A DNA stretch of 64,000 bases from Gammaproteobacteria bacterium (GTDB taxonomy: Bacteria > Pseudomonadota > Gammaproteobacteria > Pseudomonadales > Ketobacteraceae): NCBI GenBank assembly GCA_013178375.1, contig JABLXQ010000025.1, positions 43,510 through 107,509 of the forward strand, given 5' to 3'. Below are positions 20,775 to 31,023 of the stretch, one piece after another (positions within the stretch are counted from its first letter, which is position 1; every line of letters begins with the position of its first letter). The position numbers and the translations under genes were made by a program. The notes below the pieces were generated by a model. That model made no database searches and was not told the DNA's origin. It saw only the letters and a program-made list of their open reading frames with translations.

Positions 20775-21662
20775 TCAATCCTTCTCAAACATTTTCTGGA
20801 TGCTGGAAAAATCCTTTTTGCCAAAACCTTTGCGGCCGTGCAACCCGTACAGGCTTTTCGCCAGATAACCCATCGGGGTTGAACTCTGGCTTTTCAGTGC
20901 CGCTTCCAATGCCAGCCCCAGATCCTTGTTCATCAGGTTGGTCTGGAACCCGCCATCATAATTGTTCGACGCCGGCACATTGGGCATCACCCCGGGATAG
21001 GGATTGTAGAGTTCCAGCGACCAGTTGCGACCGGAACTCTGCAGCATGATCTGCGACAGCACCTGCGGATCAAGCCCGTTGTCCACACCCAGCTGCAGCG
21101 CCTCCGCCGTGCCGATCATGTGCACCGCCAATAGCATGTTATTGCAGATTTTAGCCATCTGGCCGGCGCCGTGATTGCCGGCGTGAAACACGCTTTTGCC
21201 CATGTTGCGCAGGATCGGCTCGGCTTTTTCGAATGCGGATTTGTCGCCGCCGACGATAAAGGTGAGCGTGCCCGCCTTCGCGCCACCGACTCCGCCGGAT
21301 ACCGGTGCGTCCAGCGTTACAATATCTTTGACTTTGGCGGCCTGCGCGAGATTGATGGCATTTTCCGGCGCGATGGTGGAGCAGTCGATCACCAGCGTGC
21401 GCGGATTGATATGATCCAGCAATCCGGTCTGGTGAATATACAGATCTTCCACGATCTGGCCGGACGGCAGCATGGAGATCAGCACGTCAACATCACAAGC
21501 CGCATCCTGTACCGTGGCGGCCCGTTGCGCGCCTTGCGCCACCACCTGCTGTACCAGCTCCGCAGACAGATCGAACACTTTCACCTGATGCCCGGCTTTC
21601 ACCAGATTGATGGCCATGGGGCCACCCATATTGCCGACGCCGATAAAGCCGATGCTTGCCAT
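20775..21662 (-). CDS. mmsB: 3-hydroxyisobutyrate dehydrogenase
   Basis: NAD-dependent oxidation of 3-hydroxyisobutyrate to methylmalonate semialdehyde in valine degradation. In its 295 residues the N-terminal dinucleotide loop GFIGVGNMGGPMA, the substrate-binding DAPVSGGVGGAKAGTL and the catalytic-lysine region GAGQMAKICNN are intact. It is the last gene of a four-gene leftward operon and starts 3 bp after the hydrolase stop. Confidence 0.93.
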   Translation of the reverse strand: MASIGFIGVGNMGGPMAINLVKAGHQVKVFDLSAELVQQVVAQGAQRAATVQDAACDVDVLISMLPSGQIVEDLYIHQTGLLDHINPRTLVIDCSTIAPENAINLAQAAKVKDIVTLDAPVSGGVGGAKAGTLTFIVGGDKSAFEKAEPILRNMGKSVFHAGNHGAGQMAKICNNMLLAVHMIGTAEALQLGVDNGLDPQVLSQIMLQSSGRNWSLELYNPYPGVMPNVPASNNYDGGFQTNLMNKDLGLALEAALKSQSSTPMGYLAKSLYGLHGRKGFGKKDFSSIQKMFEKD

Positions 21663-21665
21663 GAT

Positions 21666-22805
21666 TCATTTCCCCAGATCGTTGAGAGGGTTGTTGTTCT
21701 TCCAACTGGCAGGTGCAGTGAAATGCTGTTCCACCCAGTTGGCCGGCACCGCTGCCACGCTGTCATGCCGCCACTTCGGATTGCCGTCCTTGTCCACCAG
21801 CAGCGCACGCACACCTTCGGGGAAGTCCGGATGCAGGCAACATTGTACCGACGTGATCAGCTCCATCTGGAAGACGCCTTCCAGTGACAGCTTTTTGCCG
21901 CGTTGCAATTGTTCGTACACCAGATGCGCCGTGGTGGGGCAACCTTTTTTCAGGGTGGCCACCGCTTTTCCAAGCCAGGGATCGTCCGTCTGCAACGCGC
22001 AGATTTTTGCGACCAGATCAGCGCAGGCATCACCATCCGTGAGCTGCTGGATCAGATCGAAATGCTGGCGCACGGGGGACGCCGGCAGTTGTTCCAGCGC
22101 TTCGTGTTCACGCAGAACGTGACTGACCACCCCGTGATTCAGTTTTGCTTCGAGTCTGTTCGCCACGTCATGCCATTGCGCAGATTGCAACGCCTGCAAT
22201 ACAGCACCCTTTTTTCCCGACGGAACAAAGCGATCCGCCATGCCGACAAACAGGGCATCAGCCGCGTTGATATTGGCGCCGGTCAGACCGAGGAACAGAC
22301 CGCTGCGCCCCGGCGCATGATTCAGAAACCAGGTTCCGCCTACATCCGGATACAAACCAATACCGATTTCGGGCATGGCCAGACGGGAGGTTTCTGTCAC
22401 CACCCGGTGCGACGCGCCGGACATCAAACCGATGCCACCGCCCATCACAATACCGTGACCCCACACAATCAGCGGCTTGCTGAAACGGTGAATCTGGTAA
22501 TCAAGGCGGTATTCATTTTCGAAAAAGGCCTGACAGTAGTCAGCCGCCTGCTCGGGCCCGACTTCCTTGATGCGATCATACAGATTGCGAATGTCGCCGC
22601 CGGCACAACACGCCTTTTCCCCGGCACCCTGCAGCCAGACACAGACGATGCTGTCGTCCTGCTCCCATTGCTGCAACTGCGGCCGCAGCAGCCCCACCAT
22701 TTCCACACTCAGGGAATTCAGTTTTTTCTCTGCATTCAGTGTGGCCACGCCGATTTTTCTGCCGCCAGTGGTCGCCAGCGTTTCAAACAGTACTGCCTGC
22801 GTCAT
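21666..22805 (-). CDS. 3-hydroxyisobutyryl-CoA hydrolase
   Basis: Crotonase-fold enzyme (ECH_2 type) of 379 residues, which supports the hydrolase over a plain hydratase of about 260 residues. The oxyanion-hole segments ACCAGGDIRNLYD and GHGIVMGGGIGLMSGASHRVV and the MPEIGIGLYPDVGGTWFL region are visible. It frees 3-hydroxyisobutyrate for mmsB. The ATG at 22803-22805 overlaps the upstream stop by 4 bp; much longer in-frame codons upstream are the antisense-like reading of the preceding gene. Confidence 0.88.
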   Translation of the reverse strand: MTQAVLFETLATTGGRKIGVATLNAEKKLNSLSVEMVGLLRPQLQQWEQDDSIVCVWLQGAGEKACCAGGDIRNLYDRIKEVGPEQAADYCQAFFENEYRLDYQIHRFSKPLIVWGHGIVMGGGIGLMSGASHRVVTETSRLAMPEIGIGLYPDVGGTWFLNHAPGRSGLFLGLTGANINAADALFVGMADRFVPSGKKGAVLQALQSAQWHDVANRLEAKLNHGVVSHVLREHEALEQLPASPVRQHFDLIQQLTDGDACADLVAKICALQTDDPWLGKAVATLKKGCPTTAHLVYEQLQRGKKLSLEGVFQMELITSVQCCLHPDFPEGVRALLVDKDGNPKWRHDSVAAVPANWVEQHFTAPASWKNNNPLNDLGK

Positions 22806-23962
22806 TGCAAAATCTCCGTCGCACCTTCCAGCAACAAACGCCGCGCGATGATGTGGCGCATGATTTCGTTGGTGCCTTCCAGAATCTGATGAACCCGGGT
22901 GTCGCGCACGAAACGCTCCAGCGGGTATTCGCGAATATAACCGTAACCGCCGTGGATTTGCAGGGCGTCGTTGCAGATGGCAAAGCCGGCGTCGGTGGCG
23001 AACCGCTTGGCCATGGCGCAATACAGCGAGGCCTCAGGATCGTTTTCATCCAGCTTGCACGCCGCCAGTCGCACCATTTGCCGCGCAGCAACCAGATCGG
23101 TGGCCATGTCCGCCAGCTTGAATTGCAGGGCCTGGAAATCCGCCAGCGCGCGGCCGAACTGCTTGCGTTCATTTAAATAGCGCTGCGCCGTGTCCAGTGC
23201 CGCCTGCGCCGTACCCAGCGAGCAGGTGGCGATATTGATGCGGCCACCGTCCAGCCCTTTCATGGCGAATTTGAAACCGTCACCTTCGTTGCCGACACGA
23301 TTGCTCACTGGCACGCGCACATTGTCGAAAGAAATCGTGCGGGTGGGCTGGCAGTTCCAGCCCATTTTTTCTTCCTTGCGTCCGTATTCAATGCCCGGCA
23401 GATCCGCTGGTACCAGCAGACAGGAAATGCCTTTTGCTCCCTCACCGCCGGTGCGCGCCATCAGAATCAAAACATCGGTGGAACCGGCGCCGGAAATGAA
23501 ACACTTGCTGCCGTTCAGGATGTAATGATGGCCGTCGCGTCGCGCACTGGTTTTCAGCGACGCCGCATCCGATCCGGCATTGGGTTCCGTCAAACAATAG
23601 GAAGCCAGCTTTTCACCGCTGGTCAGATCCGGGCCCCATTGCGCAACCAGTTCTTCTGAACCGAACGTGGTCAGCATCCACGTGCTCATGTTGTGAATGG
23701 TGATGTACGCGGTGGTGGCGGTGCAGCCGTAGGCCAGCTGTTCGAAAATCAGATGCGCATCGAGCCGCGACAGCCCCATGCCACCGGCGCTTTCCGGGGA
23801 GTAAATGCCGCAAAACCCCATCGCGCCGGCCTTGCGAATCACCTCCACAGGAAAATACGCTTCCGCATCCCACTGCGCCGCGTTCGGCATCAGTTCGGCA
23901 CGGGCAAAGGCCCGGGCCGTATCCTGAAACGCCTTCTGTTCGTCACTCAGATTGAAATTCAT
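22802..23962 (-). CDS. Acyl-CoA dehydrogenase, probable isobutyryl-CoA dehydrogenase
   Basis: FAD-dependent acyl-CoA dehydrogenase of 386 residues. Visible motifs include YCLTEPNAGSDAASLKTSA for FAD and substrate binding, the ISGAGSTDVLI strand and the C-terminal catalytic region ILEGTNEIMRHIIARRLL. Position between mmsA and the hydroxyisobutyryl-CoA hydrolase points to oxidation of isobutyryl-CoA to methacrylyl-CoA; the substrate is inferred from context. It starts 25 bp after mmsA. Confidence 0.88.
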   Translation of the reverse strand: MNFNLSDEQKAFQDTARAFARAELMPNAAQWDAEAYFPVEVIRKAGAMGFCGIYSPESAGGMGLSRLDAHLIFEQLAYGCTATTAYITIHNMSTWMLTTFGSEELVAQWGPDLTSGEKLASYCLTEPNAGSDAASLKTSARRDGHHYILNGSKCFISGAGSTDVLILMARTGGEGAKGISCLLVPADLPGIEYGRKEEKMGWNCQPTRTISFDNVRVPVSNRVGNEGDGFKFAMKGLDGGRINIATCSLGTAQAALDTAQRYLNERKQFGRALADFQALQFKLADMATDLVAARQMVRLAACKLDENDPEASLYCAMAKRFATDAGFAICNDALQIHGGYGYIREYPLERFVRDTRVHQILEGTNEIMRHIIARRLLLEGATEILQ

Positions 23963-23987
23963 GGGACGCCACTATTTCAGGCTGTTT

Positions 23988-25499
23988 TCATTTCAGGTGA
24001 ATGGTCATGTTGAGACCGCTGGGAATATCGCTGTCGAACCAGCGCGCGGTGACGGTTTTGGTTTCAGTGTAGAAACGTACCGCCTGCTTGCCGTAAGCGT
24101 GCTGGTCGCCGTAAAACGACGCCTTCCAGCCGGTGAAGGAGAAGAACGGCAGCGGCACCGGAATCGGCACGTTAATGCCCACCTGCCCTACTTCGATCTC
24201 GTGCTGATATTTACGGGCAGCGGCACCGCTGGCAGTGAAGATCGATGTACCGTTGCCGCACGGATGATTGTTGATGAATTCAATCGCGTCTTCCAGTGTG
24301 TCCATGGTGACAATGCACAACACCGGGCCGAAAATTTCCTCGCGGTAGATGCTCATTTCCGGCGTCACGTTGCTGAACAGGGTGGGTCCCACCCAGTTGC
24401 CGTCCGGGAAGCCTTCCACCACACAGGCGGCGCCATCGATCAGACAGGTAGCACCTTCGGCCTTGCCCTGCTCGATCAGCTTCAACACACGATTGCGGGC
24501 CTGAGGACTGATCAGCGGACCAAACGCCGCTTTCGGATCATTCCACACACCCGGACGCACGCTTTCCAGCGTCTGTTTAATGTCGTTGATCCAGTCTTTA
24601 GCATCGCCCACCAGCACCGCCACACTGATCGCCATGCAACGCTGGCCGGCCGCTCCCACCGACGCACCGACGATATTGTTGATCACCTGCTGCTTGTTGG
24701 CGTCCGGCATGACCACCATGTGGTTCTTCGCGCCGGCAAACGCCTGCACCCGCTTCATGTGCGCGGTGCCGGTGGTGTAGATGTACTGTCCGACCGGCAC
24801 AGAACCGACGAACGAAATCGCCTTGATATCCGGATGGGTCAGCAGCGTATCCACCTGCTGCTTGCGACCGTGCACCACCTGCAGCACATTTTTCGGCGCG
24901 CCGGCTTCCAGAAACAGTTCCGCCAGACGGGTCGGCGTCAGCGGGTCCTGCTCCGACGGTTTCAGGATAAAGGTGTTGCCACAGGCAATCGCCAGCGGAA
25001 ACATCCACAACGGAATCATCGCGGGGAAGTTGAACGGCGTGATACCCGCGCACACACCCAGCGGCTGGGTGATGGAATAGGAATCGATGTTGGTGGCCAC
25101 GTTCTCCACCGTCTCGCCCATCAGCAGGCTGGGAATATTGGCGGCGTGCTCCACCACCTCGATACCGCGCCACACATCACCTTTCGCATCTTCAAAGGTC
25201 TTGCCGGTTTCTTTGGCCAGGATCGTCGCCAGTTCATCGTGATGGGCCTTCAGCAATTCCTGGTATTTCAGCATCAGCCGCGCCCGGGTGGGCACCGGCG
25301 TATTGCGCCAGGTCTTGAACGCTTCTTTCGCCGACTCGATGGCCAGCGCCATTTCGGCTTCGGTGGCGCAGGGCACGCGGGCAATCACGGCCTGGGTGGC
25401 GGGGTCGGTTACATCGATCCAGTCGCTGGACTGGCTCTGGCGGAACTCGCCGTCGATCAACTGGGGAACCTGGACGGGTGTGGCGGGCTTGGCGGTCAT
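23988..25499 (-). CDS. mmsA: Methylmalonate-semialdehyde dehydrogenase (CoA-acylating)
   Basis: Converts methylmalonate semialdehyde plus CoA to propionyl-CoA, the end of the valine branch. It has 503 residues. The catalytic cysteine is C288 in [11 protein letters not shown], the NAD-binding region [12 protein letters not shown] and the MMSDH-type [14 protein letters not shown] are present. The ATG at 25497-25499 with an AGAGA ribosome-binding site is preferred to the upstream frame. It is first in the operon and divergent from an AraC regulator. Confidence 0.94.
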   Translation of the reverse strand: MTAKPATPVQVPQLIDGEFRQSQSSDWIDVTDPATQAVIARVPCATEAEMALAIESAKEAFKTWRNTPVPTRARLMLKYQELLKAHHDELATILAKETGKTFEDAKGDVWRGIEVVEHAANIPSLLMGETVENVATNIDSYSITQPLGVCAGITPFNFPAMIPLWMFPLAIACGNTFILKPSEQDPLTPTRLAELFLEAGAPKNVLQVVHGRKQQVDTLLTHPDIKAISFVGSVPVGQYIYTTGTAHMKRVQAFAGAKNHMVVMPDANKQQVINNIVGASVGAAGQRCMAISVAVLVGDAKDWINDIKQTLESVRPGVWNDPKAAFGPLISPQARNRVLKLIEQGKAEGATCLIDGAACVVEGFPDGNWVGPTLFSNVTPEMSIYREEIFGPVLCIVTMDTLEDAIEFINNHPCGNGTSIFTASGAAARKYQHEIEVGQVGINVPIPVPLPFFSFTGWKASFYGDQHAYGKQAVRFYTETKTVTARWFDSDIPSGLNMTIHLK

Positions 25500-25633
25500 G
25501 GCGATATCTCTTGCAGCGGGTGCGGAATCCGGTTGGATGAGCATTTGTAGCATAGTCCAGAACCCGCTGACATTGACGAAGTTGCGCCAGAGGTGGACTA
25601 TATTGCGAACAGCCAACTCCACCTGGACGCCCC

Positions 25634-26515
25634 ATGCCCATCTCCTCCGGCTGGCCGCTGCAGAAAGGCGCCATCCGTTTTTTCGTGCCGCACTTCGTGG
25701 CCCACCACCTGGCGCAACATCCGCTGTCGCGGGAGCTGTACATCAATGGCGTGGGCTTTTACCCCCAGGCCAGACACCACAGCATGACGCGGGCAGAACA
25801 CGAGGATAATCTGCTGCTGTACTGCAGTGGCGGTCATGGCGAGGTGCAGGCCCTGGGACAACGCTTTGCCGTGACGAGGGGCGATCTGGTACTGCTGCCA
25901 CAAGGTCTGCCGCACCAGTACGCCGCCGCCGATCAGGACCCCTGGAGCATCCACTGGGTGCACTTTACTGGCAGCCAGGCATCTGCTTTCGTGGATCATC
26001 TTGCGTTTCCGATGGGCACCTGCGTAGTCCCAGTGGGGCCGCATCCGAAACTGATCGCCGATTTCGATGCCCTGCTCAGCGTACGCAAGACCGGTTACCG
26101 CCTGAATGCCTTCATCCACGCCAGCCAGGTGCTGAAACAAAGCCTCACCTACCTGGCCATGCTCAGCACCAGCCGCGTGCGCCAGACCGGGCATTTCCTC
26201 GATCTGGACGCGATCCAGGCCGTGATGGAGGAAAACCTGCACGGCGAACTGGAGCTGGATTCCCTGGCCGCCATCGCGCACCTGTCGAAATATCATTTCT
26301 GCAAACGCTATAAGGCCCTCACCGGCTACTCACCGATACAGCATTTCATCCACCTGAAAATCGAGCGCGCCTGCTACCTGCTGGACTTGTCGCCCGAACC
26401 CGTCAGCGCCGTGGCCAATGCGCTGGGCTACGACGACGCCCATTATTTTTCCCGTTTGTTCCGCAAGGTCACCGGCGTTTCACCGCAGCAGTACCGCCGG
26501 CTGGAACGGGGCTGA
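25634..26515 (+). CDS. AraC family regulator, probable activator of the mms operon
   Basis: A 293-residue protein with an N-terminal cupin ligand-binding domain (about 20-150, with [19 protein letters not shown]) and a C-terminal double HTH (about 195-290, [20 protein letters not shown] and [20 protein letters not shown]). It is transcribed away from mmsA across a 134-bp gap, the same arrangement as mmsR-mmsAB in Pseudomonas, so it probably controls valine degradation. Regulation is inferred from position. Confidence 0.85.
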   Translation: MPISSGWPLQKGAIRFFVPHFVAHHLAQHPLSRELYINGVGFYPQARHHSMTRAEHEDNLLLYCSGGHGEVQALGQRFAVTRGDLVLLPQGLPHQYAAADQDPWSIHWVHFTGSQASAFVDHLAFPMGTCVVPVGPHPKLIADFDALLSVRKTGYRLNAFIHASQVLKQSLTYLAMLSTSRVRQTGHFLDLDAIQAVMEENLHGELELDSLAAIAHLSKYHFCKRYKALTGYSPIQHFIHLKIERACYLLDLSPEPVSAVANALGYDDAHYFSRLFRKVTGVSPQQYRRLERG

Positions 26516-26582
26516 CATTTCCCGCCACGGGTCCGCCATTGGCTCAAAAAAATTACAGGAACCGGGGCGCAGCCATTGCACT

Positions 26583-26588
26583 TATAAT
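26583..26588 (+). promoter_or_regulatory. Candidate -10 element upstream of the DUF445 gene
   Basis: TATAAT inside CTTATAATGCGC, about 125 bp before the ATG of the DUF445 gene. No convincing -35 is seen at the expected distance. Confidence 0.3.
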
Positions 26589-26712
26589 GCGCGTAAATCA
26601 TGCTAGCGACCTTTCAAACGCTGGTTGCCCGTGCCGCTGCACACGGAGTGGTACCCAACCGTCCGGCGCACACAACCCGACTTAAACAAACCCAAAAAAA
26701 TACAGAAACGAC

Positions 26713-27945
26713 ATGGACATAATGGAGTTTTGGCAAGGTCTTGTCGCCCGACCTGACTTTTGGGGTTTCATGTTGATTCCCGTCACCGCCGCCGTCGTCA
26801 CCTGGGTTCACGTCTGGATGGCCATGCAAATGGTTTTCCTGCCGCTGGAATTCGTCGGTTACAAACCACTGTACCTGGGCTGGCAGGGCATCATCCCGCG
26901 CAAGACCCGCAAGATGGCCGGCATCGTGGTGGACAAAACCCTGACCAAACTGGGTTCACTGGATGAAGTATTTCGCGAGATGGAACCCGAGCGCATCGCC
27001 GAGCATGTATCGCGGGCCGTGCTGTCGCGCATCGAGGATCTGACCGACGAGATCATGTCGGAAAAAAATGCCGTGCTCTGGGAAAACCTGCCCAACGTGG
27101 TGAAGAACCAGGTCTATTCCCGCATGCGCCGCCAGATCCCCGCCATCATGGACAACCTGGTGCAGGCCATGAGCGCCAACATCAATGATCTGGTCGACAT
27201 CAAGGACATGGTCATCCGGCAACTGGAATCCGACAAAGGCATGATGGTGCGGGTGTTCCGGGAAGTGGGCGGCAAGGAAATCCGTTTTGTCGTCAATGCG
27301 TCGTTCTGGATCGGCCTGGGTTTCGGCGTAGTCCAGATGATCCTCTGGTATTTTGTGCCGTGGCACATGGGCCTGCCCCTTTATGCCGCCGTGCTGGGTG
27401 CACTGACCAACTGGCTGGCGCTGACCATGGTGTTCCGCCCGCTGCATCCCATCAAGATCGGGCCCTGGTCATTGCAGGGCGTGTTCCTGAAACGTCAGGA
27501 CGAAGTTGCAGATCATTTCGCCCGCCTGACCACGATGGAAATGCTGTCCATCCGCCACATCATGGTGGAAATCCTCACCGGCCCCCGCTCCGATCGCACC
27601 AAACTGCTGATTAAAAAACACATGCGGCCATTGCTGGATTCAGGAATGGTGCGCACCACCGCGCAAATGGCGCTGGGTGTGCAGGGCTACATGGATCTGA
27701 AAGACACCATCGCCGACAAGGCGGTGCAGATGACCATGGGGCCCATCTCGGAACCGGCCTTCAACCGCGATCGCGCCAAGATCATTGAAAAGATTTTCTC
27801 GGAACGCATGCGCGCGCTGACCTCAGGGGAGTTCCAGGATTTGCTGCGGCCGGCATTTCAGGAAGATGAATGGATTTTCGTGGTGCTGGGGGCGGTGACG
27901 GGGCTTATCGCCGGATCTATTCAGTTGATTCTGGGCTTCCATTGA
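26713..27945 (+). CDS. DUF445 family membrane protein
   Basis: A 410-residue protein with an N-terminal membrane helix (about 17-38), a long helical region with KTRKMAGIVVDKTLTKLGSL-like segments, a central hydrophobic pair (about 196-236), and a C-terminal membrane helix (about 388-407). The layout and the repeated FxPLxxxKIGPxxxQG-type motif (VFRPLHPIKIGPWSLQGVFL) match DUF445. The family's function is unknown. No close ribosome-binding site is seen; a second ATG lies three codons inside. The gene stands alone. Confidence 0.8.
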   Translation: MDIMEFWQGLVARPDFWGFMLIPVTAAVVTWVHVWMAMQMVFLPLEFVGYKPLYLGWQGIIPRKTRKMAGIVVDKTLTKLGSLDEVFREMEPERIAEHVSRAVLSRIEDLTDEIMSEKNAVLWENLPNVVKNQVYSRMRRQIPAIMDNLVQAMSANINDLVDIKDMVIRQLESDKGMMVRVFREVGGKEIRFVVNASFWIGLGFGVVQMILWYFVPWHMGLPLYAAVLGALTNWLALTMVFRPLHPIKIGPWSLQGVFLKRQDEVADHFARLTTMEMLSIRHIMVEILTGPRSDRTKLLIKKHMRPLLDSGMVRTTAQMALGVQGYMDLKDTIADKAVQMTMGPISEPAFNRDRAKIIEKIFSERMRALTSGEFQDLLRPAFQEDEWIFVVLGAVTGLIAGSIQLILGFH

Positions 27946-27956
27946 GGGGCGAGCGA

Positions 27957-28058
27957 ACATCAGGGCCTGCAGAGCGAGACAAGCTGCAAGTACATCCATG
28001 TAAGCTCGGCTGCGGCCATCCATGGCCGCAGACGGTCTCGCTCTGCAGGCCCTGATGT
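27957..28058. repeat. Nested-hairpin intergenic repeat, copy 2
   Basis: A perfect 24-bp inverted repeat (27957-27980 against 28035-28058), extended outward by a partly matching GAGCGA/TCGCTC pair, encloses a second 10-bp inverted repeat (28010-28019 against 28022-28031) with the core GCGGCCATCCATGGCCGC. The interior is the reverse complement of the interior of the 1201-1312 element with few changes. It lies between the convergent ends of the DUF445 gene and ung. Confidence 0.85.
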
Positions 28059-28084
28059 CCGCTCGCTCAAGCCCCGATGCTGCT

Positions 28085-28780
28085 TCAAATCTCCGGCAAC
28101 ACCCAATCGATGGCTTTCTCTCCGCGCTTTTTCAGATACTCGTTGGCCTTGGAAAAATGCCCACAGCCAATGAAACCGCGGTGGGCCGACAGCGGCGACG
28201 GATGCGGCGCCTGCAGCACACAATGCTTCTTGCGGTCGATGAACTGGCCTTTCTTCTGCGCGTAACTGCCCCACAGCATGAACACAATGCCTTCGCGATG
28301 ATCGTTCAGCTCGCGAATCACCGCATCGGTAAACTGCTCCCAACCCTTGCCCTGATGCGCCGCCGCTTTCGCCTGCTCCACCGTCAGCACCGCATTCAGC
28401 AACAACACGCCCTGCTCCGCCCAGTGGATCAGGCAACCGTGATTGGGCATGGTAATTTTCAGATCGCGCTCGATTTCCTTGAAGATGTTCAACAGCGACG
28501 GCGGAAACGCCACGCCATGCCGCACGGAAAAACACAAACCGTGCGCCTGATTCGGGCCGTGATACGGGTCCTGCCCCAGGATCACCACTTTTACCTGGTC
28601 GAACGGCGTCAGGTTGAAAGCGTTGAAATATTGCGTGCCTTTCGGGTAAATCACCTTGCCGGCATTTTTCTGCTGCTGCAGAAACTCTCGCAACTGGACC
28701 ATGTACGGCTTGCTGAATTCCGGCAGCAGGCGCTGCTTCCAGCTGTCTTCCATCTTGATGCTGCTGGCACTGGCAGACAT
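28085..28780 (-). CDS. ung: Uracil-DNA glycosylase
   Basis: Removes uracil from DNA to start base excision repair. In its 231 residues the catalytic water-activating loop [15 protein letters not shown] (catalytic D71), the uracil-recognition N in [10 protein letters not shown] and the DNA-intercalation loop [13 protein letters not shown] are all intact. It ends just beyond the hairpin repeat and starts 7 bp after the TetR gene stop. Confidence 0.97.
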   Translation of the reverse strand: MSASASSIKMEDSWKQRLLPEFSKPYMVQLREFLQQQKNAGKVIYPKGTQYFNAFNLTPFDQVKVVILGQDPYHGPNQAHGLCFSVRHGVAFPPSLLNIFKEIERDLKITMPNHGCLIHWAEQGVLLLNAVLTVEQAKAAAHQGKGWEQFTDAVIRELNDHREGIVFMLWGSYAQKKGQFIDRKKHCVLQAPHPSPLSAHRGFIGCGHFSKANEYLKKRGEKAIDWVLPEI

Positions 28781-28787
28781 GGCAACC

Positions 28788-29465
28788 TCAATTATCGGGG
28801 ATCAACGACTTCAACTGGCGCTTCAGCATCTTGTGCGCCTTCTGTATATTGAACTGATCCACCGGCACCATCAGCGCCTCCTGCTCGATGCGGAACACCG
28901 TGCCCATCAGCACCTCGCCGGCAATTTCCGGTTCATCCACACCAATCAGCCGACACAGTTGCACCAGTTTTTCCAGCAGATGATCAAAGTAAGTCCGCGC
29001 CACTTCCCGCAGACGGGGATCACGCAGACACTCATGCATGAACGCCTGCTCCGCCAGCATGTGATCGCGCTTGTCGCGCAGTTCCATTTGCAGCAGGGAA
29101 ATGATCAGGGCCGTGAGACGATCCAGCAGCTGGTCCAGCAATTCCGGATCTGTGTGCATTGCGTCCTTGTGTTGATTGACGAAATCGCCGACGTGCTGAT
29201 AAATCGGGTCCACCACATCGCTCATGGCGCTTTCGGCAAACAGCGTGAAGGTATCGGCAATCAGATCGGAGATGTCATCGAAATAATAAGTGGTGGCTGA
29301 CAGCGGCACGCCCGCCTCTTTTGCCACTGCCCGATGACGCACGCCGCGCACGCCCTCGCTCACCACGATGCGCAACGCCGCTTCCAGAATGGCGCGCCGC
29401 CGCTGTTCGCTGCGGGCCCTGGCTGCTTTCCTTCCCCGATAGTTGATGGCGCTTTCGTCCGACAT
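28788..29465 (-). CDS. TetR family transcriptional regulator
   Basis: A 225-residue protein with an N-terminal HTH at about 20-65 ([48 protein letters not shown]), the TetR signature, and a long helical ligand-binding domain. The ATG at 29463-29465 follows AGAGGA; the frame continues far upstream without a ribosome-binding site. It sits between the DUF2236 gene and ung on the same strand. The ligand and targets are unknown; the adjacent oxygenase gene is a candidate. Confidence 0.85.
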   Translation of the reverse strand: MSDESAINYRGRKAARARSEQRRRAILEAALRIVVSEGVRGVRHRAVAKEAGVPLSATTYYFDDISDLIADTFTLFAESAMSDVVDPIYQHVGDFVNQHKDAMHTDPELLDQLLDRLTALIISLLQMELRDKRDHMLAEQAFMHECLRDPRLREVARTYFDHLLEKLVQLCRLIGVDEPEIAGEVLMGTVFRIEQEALMVPVDQFNIQKAHKMLKRQLKSLIPDN

Positions 29466-29833
29466 AAATCCTCTGGCCTTGATTCTGAGCAAGGCGGAAT
29501 CATAACCTAATCGGACAAGCAATTCATGGACTTGGAAAGGGGGTATTAACGGAGGGCAGGCAAAAAAAGGCCCCGCGGGCTTTTGACGGCGCCGAGGGGC
29601 TCCCAGCAAGAAATCGAGACAGATTATTTTTGTTCGCTGTGTCTTCACTGATTGAAAAAGCAACAGACAGGCCAAGAGTACGCAACTTCGGCAATGCGCT
29701 GAAATACTTGAATTTTTTAACTGCACAGGATGAGAACGGAGTTGAAGTCAGGGTGTGAAGCAGGTCGTTTTATGACCAAAATTGTCAGCTGCAAAGGGAT
29801 TTTCCTCCCCCTGCAGCTGATACCTGGCGCGAA
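29466..29833. other. Intergenic region between the TetR and DUF2236 genes
   Basis: This 368-bp stretch shows no convincing gene. It holds a short GC-rich hairpin flanked by A and T runs (29565-29584), a possible -10 TATGAT on the minus strand about 45 bp before the TetR ATG, and a larger hairpin next to the DUF2236 stop (29785-29820). Its base composition is AT-richer than the flanking genes. Confidence 0.6.
29785..29820 (-). terminator. Probable terminator hairpin of the DUF2236 gene
   Basis: A 9-bp perfect stem, TCAGCTGCA against TGCAGCTGA, with an 18-nt loop that can pair further, begins 13 bp beyond the gene's stop. On the minus strand it is followed by CAATTTTG, a weak T tract. Confidence 0.5.
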
Positions 29834-30976
29834 TCAGGCCAGGCTGCGGAAGGCGAACTGGGCCGGGTCGCCACCCAAACCATCGGCGATATTCTTGCGT
29901 CGCAGCTTGTGATTGCCTTCCTCCACGAAACGCTGGATGAAGTCCGGCGCCAGGGCGCGGCCGAACGACGCGGTGCGGATGAACTGGCGGATAGCCTGCA
30001 CCTTGAGCCGACTGGCCAGGGTGGTCTCGATATGCAGGTCCTTCGTCACGACAGGGCCCAGCAAAAATTCGGCGAACGCCAGCAGCATGTCTTCCGACAG
30101 CAGAAACGGTGGCTTGTTGGCCATGTCCCGCAGCAGCGCCTTGGCCAGCTTTTCGCTGTCGGGCGTGGGGCTGTACAGATGACTCATCAACTGCATGGCC
30201 AGAATGTATTGCTCTTCGATAGTGGCAGAGAGCAGCGCCTCGTCCACACCCAGAACGTAGCCGCCGTAGCGCCAGTAATAATGCATATAGCGCTTTTCCT
30301 CGTCAGTCAGGCTCACGCCCAGCCGCTCGATGCCGCGCGCCACCATGAAATCGAATTCCAGCACCGTGCCCGCCATGTCTTCCTGATTGATGGGCTGATC
30401 GTATTTCGCGGCGTCCCACTTGCCGGAGTGCCACAGAAACTGCCGCACCGCCGAGTGCACCATCCGCACTTCCATCAAGGTGCGGTGACCGATGGAACCG
30501 GGCTCGATACCGCCCTCGCCCACCATGTTGTGCAGGAGCTGGCCAGTTTCGTAGATGCGTTTGGTAACGTCCTTCTGCAGGCGCCCGGTGGCCACCAGCA
30601 CCTGGGCCGGTTTGTTGTAGCTGTAGCCTTCCACCAGACTGCTGCAAAGAAGCACCAGCCCCTGCAGGGGCCCGTAACGCAGGAAGATACGGCGGCCTTT
30701 TTCCAGATCGCCGAAATCGACCCAGCCCGGGACGGTGTTGCAATGGTCGAGGAAAGCCTGGAAGGGGCCGCCTTCGGATCTGGCCCGGCGCTCCACTTCC
30801 TCCAGCATGTCGGAGGGGCGGCCGCGTTTGATCAGGGCGGTGCAAGCATCCGCCAGTGGGTCGCAGACCTGGCGCCACTTTTCCAGGTTTTGGTGGGAAT
30901 AGCGGTCCCACCAGATGCGTTCCTGGGGGGATTGGGGGCCGAGGGCGTAGCGGGCGAATTCTTCTGAGGTGGGCAT
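29834..30976 (-). CDS. DUF2236 (MpaB/rubber-oxygenase-like) protein
   Basis: A 380-residue protein of the family that includes latex-clearing protein and MpaB, helical haem b-type oxygenases. The conserved core is visible: GHRTLMEVRMVHSAVRQFL with a candidate haem-ligand histidine (about H185), NQEDMAGTVLEFDFMV, and the YWRYGGYVLGVDEALL segment. No signal peptide is seen, so a cytoplasmic location is likely, unlike secreted rubber oxygenases. The substrate is unknown. The ATG at 30974-30976 follows GGAACC. Upstream lies a set of AGAACC/GGTTCT inverted repeats. Confidence 0.8.
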   Translation of the reverse strand: MPTSEEFARYALGPQSPQERIWWDRYSHQNLEKWRQVCDPLADACTALIKRGRPSDMLEEVERRARSEGGPFQAFLDHCNTVPGWVDFGDLEKGRRIFLRYGPLQGLVLLCSSLVEGYSYNKPAQVLVATGRLQKDVTKRIYETGQLLHNMVGEGGIEPGSIGHRTLMEVRMVHSAVRQFLWHSGKWDAAKYDQPINQEDMAGTVLEFDFMVARGIERLGVSLTDEEKRYMHYYWRYGGYVLGVDEALLSATIEEQYILAMQLMSHLYSPTPDSEKLAKALLRDMANKPPFLLSEDMLLAFAEFLLGPVVTKDLHIETTLASRLKVQAIRQFIRTASFGRALAPDFIQRFVEEGNHKLRRKNIADGLGGDPAQFAFRSLA

Positions 30977-31023
30977 GGGGGTTCCTCTGTACGGATTGGT
31001 GTTTTGAGGGTACAGGACAACGT

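Noticed and set aside
29565..29584. Hairpin with A and T runs as a terminator
   Set aside because: It lies upstream of the TetR start and over 240 bp beyond the DUF2236 stop, so it would end no obvious transcript; the stem is short and bulged.
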